Assembly (NCBI RefSeq): GCF_011047315.1
Contig: NZ_CP049259.1
Coordinates: 1,240,001-1,304,000, forward strand
From: Altererythrobacter sp. BO-6
GTDB taxonomy: Bacteria > Pseudomonadota > Alphaproteobacteria > Sphingomonadales > Sphingomonadaceae
Length of the DNA: 64,000 bases
Reading direction: 5' to 3'
Numbering within the stretch: the stretch's first letter is position 1; each line of letters begins with the position of its first letter. Shown here piece by piece: positions 8,218-16,994 of this stretch. The notes under the pieces are model-generated. The model was not told the DNA's origin. It did no database searches and worked only from the letters and a program-made list of their open reading frames with translations. A program made the position numbers and the translations under genes.

Positions 8218-10480
8218 TCAGTAGTTCAGAGAAAGCCGCAAGCCATAGGTCCGCGGAGCCTCCAAATAGCCTGCCGCTGGGCCCGGGATCCCTGCCGCTG
8301 AGGTCGCCGCCAGCACTGCTCGGTCTGTCAGGTTCTTACCCCAGATTCCTGAGCTGCCAGTTCTTTCCTGAGTCATACGTTATCGAGGCTTCGAACTTTG
8401 CACCGGCCTCCTGTTTGGTTCCGGGAGAATGGACAAAGTCAGCGAACCAGGAGCTCTCGTAACGGCCGGCAACATTGACATCCAGCGAGGCATCCCGACC
8501 AACATCGAACGTATGCGTATAGCTACCCAGCAACACCCAATCCGGCGAATATGGCGGCTGCAAGCCTGAATAATCCTGTCCCCCCGGTGTCGTGAATTTC
8601 TGGTTGCGGGCGCGAGTGTAGCTTACGCTTCCATTGAACTGATCGTTCACGGAAGGCTTCCATACGAGATCCGCCTGGAAGCCATAGATTTCGAGCTTCT
8701 GCGCGTTGAAAACTGGATTGAACAGGAGAGCTACACTGAACTGCTGCTGGATCAGGTTTTTGTAGTTATAGAAAAACCCTTCCACATTTACCTGAAGCGT
8801 GTCGTCGAGCATCCTGCTCTTTATACCTGCCGAATACGCAGTCAGCTTTTGCTCCTCTACTTCAACGTTGCCGTCGTAGGGAGTGCCGGGATTGGTGAAG
8901 TTGACGAAGGGGTCTCCCGCGTCGATACCGGCTTGCGAGATTGCGTTGTAGGTGCCTGGCGCATGAGACGTCTGCGCGACCGTATAGATCAAGACGTCCG
9001 GAGTGAGATCAAAATCAACCCCCAACTTCCAGTCCAGGTAAGAATAGGATTTCCGAAACGCAAATGACGTATCTGTTCCCGGAGGCGTAAAAGGTCCGGT
9101 TCCCGGCAAAGCATCAGCTGCTCGATATTCGGGATTGAACCCATTAGCGGACCTCTTGTCTTTACTGTAGCGCCCCCCGACAGTGAAGCGCAGGCGATCG
9201 CTTGCGCTTATGGTAGCCTGGCCGAATATGCCCGACCCTTTGATGATGTTCTCACGGATGTCGGGCGTATATTGATTGTAGGGGTTTGGATTCGCCGGCC
9301 CACCATAGGTATTGATGAACGCACCGTAATTGTCCTGATAGTAGTAATAGAGCCCGCCAAGCCAATTAACTGGTCCGGTGTCTCCGGAGAGCCGCAATTC
9401 ATGGCTCGTCATTTCAACAAATGCCGTGTTCTGCGCGAGAAACACACTTACCCAATTGAATGGGTCGGACTCGAGTTTCACGTACCCGGGAATGTAGGTC
9501 AGTGTGAGATCTTCGTTCAGATCATAGCCGATCTCTCCACCGAACGAGTAGACGTGGTACGAGTTGTCTTCGGCCGTAGGAATGCCAATGGTAAATGGCA
9601 GGAAGGGAGCGATTGGTGTCGCGAATTGGGCAGCGCCGACGTCATCCCATGGATTCTTGGTAAGAAACCCTTTGTAAAGATCAAAGGCGCCACCTCTATC
9701 GTCGTGGTTCACCGGCCCATTGGTTGTGCCGTTCTTTTTTGCTCCGAACGCCCACAGGTAAGCGGAAAACCCATCGGTCGGTTCATAAAGAAATGAGATG
9801 CGCCCCGCCACATCATCCGCCGCCTCCGCGCCGCTCGTGTAATAGCCGCTATGATTTGTGTAATCGACCGCAAGACGAACAGCCAGATCGTCCGAGAACG
9901 CGAAGTCTTGCGCCATCGTGCCGTGTATCAACGAGTAGTTGCCGACTTCCAGAATGGCGGTGCCCTCATTTTCAAAGCGAGGCCGCCGAAATTGCACGTT
10001 GACTGTGCCACCAAGCGCCCCGCGACCATACAGGGTGCCTTGAGGACCCGGCAAAACCTCCAAGCGCTCGAGATCAAAAAAGGCTGAGCTTGTCGCCTCA
10101 CGTGGCATGTAAACGCCGTTGAAATTGAATGCGACCGCCGGTTCAATATTCTGGAAATCCAGATTGGCCCCTACGCCACGGACGAACACCTGAGTATTGT
10201 TGGATTCCGCCTGGAACCGGACCGCCGGAACGACCATCTGCGCCGCACGAATATCTCCGATACCACGATCAAGCAGAGTATCGGCGCCTACTGCCGTTAC
10301 AGCTGCAGGAGTCTTCTGTAGGTTTTCTTCCCGCTTCTGCGCGCTAACTATGATTTCAGCGATGCCCACGTCTTCACGTTGATTGGATAGATCGGCTTCT
10401 GCGTCCTGCGCATAGGCAACTGTTCCCCATGTCAGCGCGATGGTGCTTATTGCTGCTCCGCAAATACCCTTCTTATTCAT
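8218..10480 (-). pseudogene. TonB-dependent receptor, frameshifted near the C-terminus
   Basis: Outer-membrane TonB-dependent receptor for substrate uptake. It has a signal peptide (MNKKGICGAAISTIALTWG...AYA), then a plug domain starting EIIVSAQKREENLQKTPAAV and a long beta-barrel. The main frame stops at 8336 after WQLRNLG. In the next frame the barrel continues at once with WGKNLTDRAVL and ends EAPRTYGLRLSLNY at 8218, an ideal terminal strand with a final aromatic residue. Removing one A from AGGAATC (8346-8347 on the plus strand) gives WQLRIWGKNLTDR. Without repair the protein loses about 40 residues, including the last barrel strand needed for BAM assembly. A 19-bp palindromic operator lies about 120 bp upstream. 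Either real inactivation or a consensus error. Confidence 0.85.
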
Positions 10481-10597
10481 TTCCCTCTCCCGTCCGATTC
10501 TCTTTCAAGATCTAGCTGTCGCAACTTCGCCCAGATCTTCACCGTGGGACCGCGAGCAGCAAAGACCAGAAATCCGAGTCCCCACTAACCTCATTTA

Positions 10598-10616
10598 AGA
10601 CGATACGGTATCGTCT
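10598..10616. promoter_or_regulatory. Palindromic operator upstream of TonB receptor 1
   Basis: Perfect 19-bp palindrome AGACGATACGGTATCGTCT (odd centre) 118-136 bp before the TonB receptor start. Its 13-bp core equals the site at 1403-1415. Two identical palindromes at the two ends of one catabolic cluster are strong evidence for a shared repressor, most simply the TetR protein at 3781. Confidence 0.65.
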
Positions 10617-10923
10617 CATGTTAGGCGTGTCAATACGAGATCATCAACCCTCAAGAAGGAGAGCGGGAGGGCGAGTGCCCAAGGTTCACCAATGAGCAAA
10701 CTGTCGCCTTCGGTTGATGGACTAGGAGCCCGACATAGGGACGATGGGGCATGCTGTTGCCCAAGCTCAACTCGGCGACCTTCTGCATTTGAAAGGCGCC
10801 GTATGATCGAAGAGCGTTCCGTTTCTTGGCCTTTGCATTAGCCATGCGAGCAACTGCTTTTGGCAAAAAATGATAGAAAGACGCCCCCGCATAGCGCTGT
10901 GGCTACACGGGGGCTTAGATGTG
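10617..10923. other. Junction between catabolic cluster and island, no gene seen
   Basis: About 300 bp. The short reverse frames here have no ribosome site or family feature. This is where the left border of the integrase/VapE island should lie, but I could not find a flanking direct repeat by eye. Confidence 0.4.
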
Positions 10924-11196
10924 TCAGGTCGGCCCTGGCGCGTAGAAGGTACCATCTTCATGTCGGCCCCAGTACGGCCACACGGGGTTCGGCTGGATGC
11001 CCTTCTTCAGAGTCATGCCTATATGCCTGCGGTTGAAGCCGATACCCGCCAGCACGTCGACAATGTGCGACCCATGAACGACGCCTTCGGCGATGCAGGC
11101 ATTGATCAGGACATGGGCCCGGTCATGCTTGTTCTTGGGGTCATCCTTAAGCGCATGATCAAGTGTACGAAGGCGCGTGATGAGGGCCTCGTTCAT
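10924..11196 (-). CDS. Small hypothetical protein coupled to integrase
   Basis: 90 residues, start ATGA-overlapping the integrase stop with GGAGGCGGCGGA just upstream, so it is translationally coupled. The sequence is partly helical (ALITRLRTLDHALKDDPKNK), then has an aromatic-rich tail ending WPYWGRHEDGTFYAPG. I do not recognise a family. The coupling suggests a role with the integrase, for instance in excision or control, but nothing in the sequence proves that. Confidence 0.65.
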   Translation of the reverse strand: MNEALITRLRTLDHALKDDPKNKHDRAHVLINACIAEGVVHGSHIVDVLAGIGFNRRHIGMTLKKGIQPNPVWPYWGRHEDGTFYAPGPT

Positions 11197-12353
11197 TCCG
11201 CCGCCTCCGATAGGCCGAGACCGCTGGAAGCCAATTCGACAGAATGGGCAAGTGTCCGATCGGCAATCTGCGCATAACGAGACGTGCTCTCCGGCCTCAG
11301 GTGCCCCGCGATCTTACCTGCAACGTGAAGCGAAACATTCTGGGACACGAGCGCACCTATTGCGGCATGTCTAAGATCATGAAGGTGCATTCCTGGCATT
11401 CCAGCCGCGCTACACGCGGTCTTCCAGGAGCGCTTGATGTTGTCGAACGGCTGGCCGGTCGCGGGGTTGGGAAGAAGCCAAGGATTGCCTTCAGGGCGAG
11501 GCAGAGCCTTGATCACAGCCACGGCAGCTTTGCTGAGCGGGACAACCCTAGGATGCCCGTTTTTGGTATGCGGAATGGTCCATTCGGCACGCTCGAGATC
11601 GATGTGCTCGAGCCGGGCATTAAGCAGTTCCCGTTTCCTAGCTGCCGTTGCGAGCAGCAACTGTACAATCGGCTTGAGCAAAGGATTATGCGACTGTTCA
11701 CAGGCAGCAAGCAGCCGCTGCACGTCTTGCGGCGATAACAGGCAGGTGCGCTTGTTGTCGTAACGAGGCTTCGTGACTGCAGCGACCGGATTGCGCTCTG
11801 CACCGGGCAAGTTCCAAAGCGCTGCAAGCCGGTAGCTGCGATGCATGACCGACCTGTGACGATCAACCGTCGCCGGGGCCAGGTGCTTGCGTAGTTCAGA
11901 CAGGTAGGCATCGATTTCCTGAGTGGCAATCTCATCGATGCGCAGCTTGCCGAACTTTGGCACGAGGTAGCGCCGGTGCGTCATTTCCACGCAGGCATGT
12001 GAACGCAGATGGTTCTGCGCATGCTCGACATGAAGCTTAGCAAGTTCCTTGAACGTGATGACTGCACGATCGCGAGCCCTGTCCTCAGCAGGTGACCGAC
12101 CCAGTATGATCTTCGACCGCAGTTCCTTGGCTTTGCGCTTTGCCTGCTCGAACGAAATATCACCTTGGCGTCCGATCTTGATCTGCGCAGCTTTGCCGTT
12201 TGGTTTGCTGTAGTACAGGTAGAACGTCTCCGATGTCGGTCTAACTTCAATGCCGAAGCCGGTCAGTTCCGTGCAGCGATAGACAACTTTGCGTTTGTTC
12301 GGCGGGCAGGTGATGTCGCGGCAAAAAGCCGACGTGAGTTTATGCGTTGGCAT
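11193..12353 (-). CDS. Tyrosine-type site-specific integrase
   Basis: 386-residue phage-type integrase. The N-terminal arm-binding region (TGFGIEVRPTSETFYLYY) resembles the DUF4102-like domain of P4-type integrases. A core-binding domain occupies about residues 110-200. The catalytic set is complete: Arg in ATAARKRELLNA, Lys in HTKNGHPRVVPLS, HDLRH, and GHLRPESTSRYAQI with the nucleophilic Tyr. It drives integration and excision of the surrounding island. An AGGA ribosome site lies about 9 bases before the ATG. No tRNA gene is adjacent, so the attachment site is unknown. Confidence 0.93.
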   Translation of the reverse strand: MPTHKLTSAFCRDITCPPNKRKVVYRCTELTGFGIEVRPTSETFYLYYSKPNGKAAQIKIGRQGDISFEQAKRKAKELRSKIILGRSPAEDRARDRAVITFKELAKLHVEHAQNHLRSHACVEMTHRRYLVPKFGKLRIDEIATQEIDAYLSELRKHLAPATVDRHRSVMHRSYRLAALWNLPGAERNPVAAVTKPRYDNKRTCLLSPQDVQRLLAACEQSHNPLLKPIVQLLLATAARKRELLNARLEHIDLERAEWTIPHTKNGHPRVVPLSKAAVAVIKALPRPEGNPWLLPNPATGQPFDNIKRSWKTACSAAGMPGMHLHDLRHAAIGALVSQNVSLHVAGKIAGHLRPESTSRYAQIADRTLAHSVELASSGLGLSEAAE

Positions 12354-12501
12354 TTCCGTAATTCCTTATGAAAGTGAGTTGAGAGCCAGCCGCTCTGGCC
12401 AGCGCGGGGCGCGTCATGGGGGTAGCCATGGCGATGGGTGTTTCTGTTCCCAGACGGGCCGAGAGCAGGCCTCAGGGCACCGTTTGGGCTCGAGGTGAGC
12501 C

Positions 12502-12606
12502 CGGCGGCTGGTTGTGGTGCTTGGTGGGGGGAAGGGGCTGCGAAGCCAGCACATCACCGGCACATCAGGATCTGACAACCGGCGGAACCAGCCGCCCCCT
12601 CCCCCC
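12502..12606. other. G-rich inverted-repeat region between integrase and VapE
   Basis: The 267-bp gap between integrase and VapE holds an 11-bp perfect inverted repeat (GGCGGCTGGTT at 12502-12512, AACCAGCCGCC at 12586-12596). A second, imperfect pair (GGGGGGAAGGGGCTGC at 12526-12541) pairs with the overlapping C-rich tract ending at 12606. The two pairings compete for the same right arm. Possible roles are replication origin, attachment region or transcription stop. A similar G-tract (GGTGGGGGGAGGGGGAGGC) recurs at 16382-16400. Confidence 0.4.
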
Positions 12607-12620
12607 ACTGCAGGGGCCGA

Positions 12621-13949
12621 TCAGTACTCGTCGGGATCGGGCTCCTGCCGCCGGTGAAAGCCTTCCGATGGTTTCATGGGTACCTTCCAGCGAGCTCGCC
12701 CTTGTACGCGCTTTGGCGGACCGAATTTATGACGAAGTACAGCACCACACTCCCGGCACTGGTTGTTGGACGGAGAGTTGAAGTCCAGCGCCCGCAGAAC
12801 TTCCATCGCTGTCATATAGATCGCCGGGCCTGACTTTGCGTTCAGAGCGTCAAGCAGACGTTCTTCGATCACGCTTACAGCCTTGAAACGTGCGTTCTGC
12901 TCTTCGAGCATCGCCTCCTCCTCGGGAGTCAGCCACCACTGCTTGCCAGCACGAACGTCTACCAAGACCTGCGCAAAGACCTGCTGCATGTCGATGTCGT
13001 GATCATAGTGCAACTTGACCACCGGTATCGTCCAGAAGCGCGTGTTGCCCGTTGCGTCGATCAAAAAATTGGGATCGTTGACGCTAGCCGCAAAGACCGT
13101 GCGCCGTTTCATTTCGATGGGCGTCTTGGTGTAGGGTAATCTGATCTTATCGCAGTCATTGGTCAGGAAGCCCTTCAGTCGCGAAATATCGCGCTTAAAC
13201 GAGCTATCCAGCTCACCGATCTCGGTGAACCAGTGACTCACCCCAATGTAGACAGAGTCCTTGTTGTGCGGATCCAGATGATGGTCGAGTTTCACAAGCT
13301 CGGCCCGTTTGTCCGGCGGCGCCAAGGCGGCAATCCAACTGGTCTTGCCGCAACCCTGCGGCCCCTGAAACGTCAACACACCCCGGTTTCGAAAGTAGTC
13401 TTTGACCGCTGCCGCGACTGCACTTCGAAGCCAGCGGTTAAGTAGCAGGCACTTGAAGCCCGTTGGGTAGTCTTCATCGGCTTCGACAGTCTCGTAGAAT
13501 GCCATTAGTCGATCTGTGCCGTCCCAAGGCTGGCTTTCGATCCAGGCTTTCACCGGGTTTGTTGGATTGGCCTCGGCGATCTCCTGCACGAAATCACCGA
13601 ACCAGGGGCTGTTGAGACCATTAAGATTAGCGAGACCGATAAGATCTGAAAAAGTCAGCGCGCTTCCCGCCCGCTCATAGCTCCTGCGCTTCTTGATCAC
13701 GTCGTAGCTTACGGTCACCCCGGATTCCGCGAGCATGTGCTCAACGTTCTCCTTCGTGATTGGCAGTTTCACTGCGCCTTCTGCGGGCTGATGGGGGAAA
13801 TCGTCTTTCTTCAATCGACAGGGGAACTCTATTGGAGGCCCGCGATCGTGTGGTTTGTCATGCTTATCCCCGTTAGCTCTATGAGCTGGCTGGGCGTTAT
13901 CGGCCGAAGGATCTTGCGATCCCCCGGCACCGTCTGACCCCGAACTCAT
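12621..13949 (-). CDS. VapE-family (virulence-associated E) P-loop helicase/ATPase
   Basis: 442 residues. The N-terminal ~90 residues are polar and low-complexity. The VapE domain follows, with Walker A GPQGCGKTSW near residue 200, an acidic Walker B-like WFTEIGELD, and the RTVFAASVNDPNFLIDATGN / RFWTIPV blocks typical of the family, related to superfamily-3 helicases. The C-terminus has a CRECGAVLRHKFG segment with a possible metal-binding pair. In phage satellites such proteins help replicate the excised element; here no separate primase is present. The start ATGA-overlaps the upstream small gene. Good family match; precise role inferred. Confidence 0.88.
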   Translation of the reverse strand: MSSGSDGAGGSQDPSADNAQPAHRANGDKHDKPHDRGPPIEFPCRLKKDDFPHQPAEGAVKLPITKENVEHMLAESGVTVSYDVIKKRRSYERAGSALTFSDLIGLANLNGLNSPWFGDFVQEIAEANPTNPVKAWIESQPWDGTDRLMAFYETVEADEDYPTGFKCLLLNRWLRSAVAAAVKDYFRNRGVLTFQGPQGCGKTSWIAALAPPDKRAELVKLDHHLDPHNKDSVYIGVSHWFTEIGELDSSFKRDISRLKGFLTNDCDKIRLPYTKTPIEMKRRTVFAASVNDPNFLIDATGNTRFWTIPVVKLHYDHDIDMQQVFAQVLVDVRAGKQWWLTPEEEAMLEEQNARFKAVSVIEERLLDALNAKSGPAIYMTAMEVLRALDFNSPSNNQCRECGAVLRHKFGPPKRVQGRARWKVPMKPSEGFHRRQEPDPDEY

Positions 13950-14224
13950 AAAGCGATCAACAAGGCCAGCCGCCCACGGCCAGTCTTGCTCCAGTGGATG
14001 TTCTCGCCTTCCATAAGGATTATGCCGAGTTCATTCTCGACATGGTCGCCGGTGATAGCGCGGGCTTCAGCGATGATATCTTCGGGATCATCGATTCCCG
14101 ACCAGATGCATGCTTTTGCAAAGCTGGTCAGACCGGCTGGTCCTGCACGATCAAAGCGAAGCTTGAGGTCTGAGGCTTCGCGCAGAGTGTCGAAGCCGCG
14201 TTCAGAGGATATATTACGTGACAT
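13946..14224 (-). CDS. Small hypothetical protein upstream of VapE
   Basis: 92 residues from an ATG at 14224 with a strong AGGAGG. It ends in the 4-bp overlap with vapE, so the pair is one translational unit. Composition is ordinary, with an SFAKACIWSGIDDPEDIIAEARAITG helical stretch and no recognised domain. Position suggests a partner or regulator of island replication; function unknown. Confidence 0.65.
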   Translation of the reverse strand: MSRNISSERGFDTLREASDLKLRFDRAGPAGLTSFAKACIWSGIDDPEDIIAEARAITGDHVENELGIILMEGENIHWSKTGRGRLALLIAL

Positions 14225-14572
14225 TGCTGTCCTCCTGTTGTTGGCCACAGCAAGGTGGCGATTTTGGGATTGGCGCTCAGCAAGGCTGAGCATGCTTATG
14301 GGTCCTCACTTGAGGTTAGGCAGGGGTCGACCTTCCGTCCGGGATGGACGTTGCTTCTTTCGTCTTCACAATTTCAAAGAGCCTGACATCTTCGCATCAG
14401 GGTCAGTGGCTCAGAGATGGCCGAGGTGCCTCCACCCGAACAGTTTCAAGTTGGTGTCACAGCTTCAATCGCGTCCAACACTGAGCGTGTGACGGCATTC
14501 GAGCGGCCGCGTGCGGATGTTGGTCGTTGATCAGCCATTCGGGGCCGCTTTGATGACGTTGGCTCAGACAGG
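14225..14572. other. Intergenic stretch, no gene seen
   Basis: 348 bp between the small vapE-linked gene and the XRE regulator. It probably carries the promoter of the vapE unit, but I could not pick a convincing -35/-10 pair or operator. Confidence 0.4.
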
Positions 14573-14971
14573 TTAGTCGTCATCCGCTCGAATGATCAAA
14601 GTCTTCGGCAGTTCAGGTAGGGCAACATACACTAAGTCGGCATCCTGGTTGGCTTTGCCGTCTTCTGCGTAGCGTATCAGGAGACCATCCTTGCTAGTGG
14701 ATACTTCCAGCGCCACCGTGTGGAATGGGACAAAGTCGCCATGAGCAATGATCACATTCTCGTTGCTACCACCAGTCAGATCTACTGCGCTAAGTCCGAA
14801 GGCGCTCGCGAGCCTTTCTGCCTGGACTCCATTTGTCTTGTAAGCTGTTGTTTTCTGAATACGAATGACGGTTGATCTACTAACGCCAGTCCTCCGTACC
14901 AAATCATCGTGACTCCAGCCCATCGCCTTTCGGAGCGCGCGCAACGTTCTACCATTGATGACGATTGGCAA
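14573..14971 (-). CDS. XRE-family transcriptional regulator
   Basis: 132 residues with an N-terminal helix-turn-helix: LRALRKAMGWSHDDLVRRTG then VSRSTVIRIQKT, residues about 8-45. The C-terminal domain of about 70 residues is not recognised. The start is a TTG after AAAGGG; the first downstream ATG would cut into the DNA-binding domain. As the only regulator in the island it is probably the repressor controlling excision or replication genes. Confidence 0.8.
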   Translation of the reverse strand: MPIVINGRTLRALRKAMGWSHDDLVRRTGVSRSTVIRIQKTTAYKTNGVQAERLASAFGLSAVDLTGGSNENVIIAHGDFVPFHTVALEVSTSKDGLLIRYAEDGKANQDADLVYVALPELPKTLIIRADDD

Positions 14972-15246
14972 GTGAGCCCTTTCCAGCCTGACACGGTTCT
15001 CAGCTCACTAGCAGACTATTACTCGGTGTCGAAGCCAGCCAGCTTGCCTTAGTCGCTGAGGAGGTCCTAGCAAAGCTTTAGGGCGTGCGGATAGAACGAG
15101 ACGATTCTGCAACCGCGAAACCGATCTCTCCAGGCGCCCTTAGCGTTTGGGTCCAAGCCAGGAAGCTAGCAGCATCGCAATCACGGCAGCTGATCCGCGT
15201 CGTTTGCTACCCCTGCCCACCCTTTTGGGTCAGGTGATTTGCTGGA

Positions 15247-15495
15247 TCATTTGTCAGACCGAGGCACCAAAGCACCTGCGAAGATAATCGCCGCACACAG
15301 CAGCAGACCAGCAAGCGGATGCGATGCGAAGGCGCCAAATAAGCCTAAGCCAGCCAGTGCCTTGAGGGTATTCGCAGGCTGCGTGAACAGTGCCGCCAGG
15401 ATCAGGATGACGAGCAAGACGAGCCCTGCCGCGACGGCGAGCCTAAGGGCGGCCACGACCATGACCGCCCCAATGAACCATGCGAGCGCCTTCAC
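15247..15495 (-). CDS. Small membrane protein
   Basis: 82 residues from a GTG that overlaps the upstream stop (GTGA). It has two long hydrophobic spans, AWFIGAVMVVAALRLAVAAG and VLLVILILAALF (probably continuous or hairpin), and a third, LAGLLLCAAIIFAGALV, before a short charged tail. The coding frame is open much further upstream, but that part is arginine-rich and overlaps the real gene in another frame. Function unknown; it is coupled to the hypothetical gene at 15492-15818. Confidence 0.6.
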   Translation of the reverse strand: MKALAWFIGAVMVVAALRLAVAAGLVLLVILILAALFTQPANTLKALAGLGLFGAFASHPLAGLLLCAAIIFAGALVPRSDK

Positions 15496-15818
15496 CGCCC
15501 TGCCCCTTCGCAGCCCTGCTGCACAAACGCAGGTTCTTCGGTCAGGACGATAAACGCGAACCCACCGCTGGCGAGGTACATGAGCTCCCACCAGTGTCCG
15601 TGCTGTTCGCGCCAGTCCCAGTCGCGCGGCTCGCGGCCGAGGCATGCACGAAGCTCTGCTTCGGTGTCCTGTGGCTCCATCACCAGGAGGTGAGTCAGGG
15701 CTGCTAGGTCGCAAATAACGATATCTTCCAGCCGCCCGAGCATAAGGTGCTTGAGGGTCGGGCAGGTTACGGTTGGAATGGCAGCTTCGATCGCTGCCGT
15801 CGTTGTAAGCTTGAGCAT
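15492..15818 (-). CDS. Hypothetical island protein, paralogue of 15911-16336
   Basis: 108 residues with an AAAGGA ribosome site. The second half (LLVMEPQDTEAEL ... WWELMYLASGGFAFIVLTEE) resembles the neighbour at 15911-16336 (LLVIVEPRDHLEDL ... WLELLFVISDDGFGVVLFVP). The two look like diverged tandem duplicates. No enzyme motif is seen. The gene is followed by a coupled small membrane protein. Confidence 0.65.
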   Translation of the reverse strand: MLKLTTTAAIEAAIPTVTCPTLKHLMLGRLEDIVICDLAALTHLLVMEPQDTEAELRACLGREPRDWDWREQHGHWWELMYLASGGFAFIVLTEEPAFVQQGCEGAGR

Positions 15819-15840
15819 GATTGGGTTTCCTTTCGGGCAT

Positions 15841-15863
15841 AAAAAATGGCGCTCGATGGCGCC
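15841..15863 (-). terminator. Rho-independent terminator (reverse strand)
   Basis: Reading the reverse strand, GGCGC-CATCGA-GCGCC is followed by ATTTTTT. It separates the paralogous genes 15911-16336 and 15492-15818, so these have separate transcripts or partial read-through. Confidence 0.6.
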
Positions 15864-15910
15864 GCTTGGTTTGGTTGGGTTTTGGAATTCGAGTGACCGG
15901 CAGGAACCAG

Positions 15911-16336
15911 TCAGCTTATTGGTTTGTGCTCACCTACCTGGCGGCTGGGCACGATTTCCAGGTGGGGTGCCTGGTCTTGGCAGGCAGCGAGAATGGCGGG
16001 GTCGATGTCGCCGGTAATCGGCACGAACAGGACCACGCCGAAGCCATCGTCGCTGATCACGAAGAGGAGCTCGAGCCAGTCGCAGTAGCGGTTGGCTATT
16101 TCGACTTCAAAGGCAAAGGTGCCGTCGCGTACCAGCCGCACGCCGCTTGCTGGATTGAGGTCTTCCAGGTGATCGCGCGGCTCGACGATTACGAGCAACG
16201 CTAGCTCTTCAAACGTGTAGTCGTGAAGGTAGTCGGCTAGGTAGTCCCGCTGCGCCTCCAAGCGCTCGCGCAAGGTACATTCATGCGGGGAAGCCAGCGC
16301 GCGCGCCAACTCCTCCGCGGTGCGGATGATGATCAT
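15911..16336 (-). CDS. Hypothetical island protein, paralogue of 15492-15818
   Basis: 141 residues from an ATG at 16336 with GGAG at good spacing. An in-frame upstream start at 16372 would have to be translated through a terminator-like hairpin, so it is not preferred. It is acidic and mostly soluble, with WLELLFVISDDGFGVVLFVPITGDI as the part shared with its downstream paralogue. No catalytic motif is recognised. Confidence 0.65.
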   Translation of the reverse strand: MIIIRTAEELARALASPHECTLRERLEAQRDYLADYLHDYTFEELALLVIVEPRDHLEDLNPASGVRLVRDGTFAFEVEIANRYCDWLELLFVISDDGFGVVLFVPITGDIDPAILAACQDQAPHLEIVPSRQVGEHKPIS

Positions 16337-16352
16337 TTCGGTATCTCCAATG

Positions 16353-16379
16353 AAAAACCCCCGGACTTTCATCCGAGGG
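16353..16379 (-). terminator. Terminator-like hairpin just before a gene start
   Basis: On the reverse strand CCCTCGGA-TGAAAG-TCCGGGGG is followed by TTTTT, ending five bases before the ribosome site of the gene at 15911-16336. It either closes incoming transcription at the island border or acts as an attenuator in the leader. Confidence 0.55.
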
Positions 16380-16462
16380 CCTGGTGGGGGGAGGGGGAGG
16401 CAGATTTGCCGTCTCCAGATAAGATACCCCGTTTTGCGCGGTTGGATTTACCTGATGCGGCC

Positions 16463-16500
16463 GGAAAGCGGACTGTCAGCTACCGACCCACTTGCGGGCG
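16463..16500. repeat. Dispersed intergenic repeat, one end only
   Basis: Contains AAGCGGACTGTCAGCTACCGACCCACTTGCGG, matching the right-end form of the dispersed repeat family at 16995-17089 and 18487-18610. Fragmentary. Confidence 0.4.
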
Positions 16501-16543
16501 TTTTTATCGCGGCATATTCCACGACCAATCTGCAGGACGCGCC

Positions 16544-16990
16544 ATGACACGCATATTAGTCAAGTTCATCATTCCGCTGGCGCTATCGGTCGCATGGATT
16601 ATGTCGTTGAATCTGCACGTAGCTACGGTGGACGACCTAAACGCGGATCAATCCTACAAAGGCTACCATATCTTTTTGCTCGGCTTGCTTGGTCCGTTTA
16701 CGTTCCAAATCTCAGCCTATGCCAACCCGGTGCTTTTTCTCGCGGTTATTTACGTCGTCTGGAAGTGGCCCGATGTGAAGGCGGCACGTCTTATGCTGGC
16801 GGCGGTCTTTATCGCTCTCTGCATAATAAGCGCAATTTTCTGGAACCGGATACCAGATTCATCAGGCGAGAACTTCATCAAACAACTCGGGCCGGGATAC
16901 TATCTTTGGATGGCAACGATGACATCAGCGTTTGCGTGGCTTCTCAGCCTATGGGTTATGGTTCGAAGGCGGCGTTTGCGTAACGGCTGA
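16544..16990 (+). CDS. Hypothetical integral membrane protein
   Basis: 148 residues with about four membrane spans: IIPLALSVAWIMSLNL, IFLLGLLGPFTFQIS/PVLFLAVIYVVW, LMLAAVFIALCIISAIFW and ATMTSAFAWLLSLWVMV. The C-terminal RRRRLRNG is positively charged and probably cytoplasmic. The start at 16544 has AGGAC upstream; the open frame extends 5' but overlaps the repeat and island border. It is isolated between two copies of a dispersed repeat. Function unknown. Confidence 0.6.
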   Translation: MTRILVKFIIPLALSVAWIMSLNLHVATVDDLNADQSYKGYHIFLLGLLGPFTFQISAYANPVLFLAVIYVVWKWPDVKAARLMLAAVFIALCIISAIFWNRIPDSSGENFIKQLGPGYYLWMATMTSAFAWLLSLWVMVRRRRLRNG

Positions 16991-16994
16991 ACTT

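Larger units (their letters stand above)
10924..16336 (-). mobile_element. Integrase/VapE genomic island (approximate limits)
   Basis: A run of reverse-strand genes unlike the flanks: small ORF, tyrosine integrase, VapE-type helicase, small ORF, XRE regulator and three small hypothetical genes. Integrase plus VapE plus XRE regulator is typical of satellite-like islands and degraded prophages. There are no structural phage genes. Limits are set by the outermost genes; att sites were not found. Confidence 0.6.

Noticed and set aside
14999..15246. Possible small gene between XRE regulator and membrane protein
   Set aside because: No frame with a start, ribosome site and plausible composition was found.
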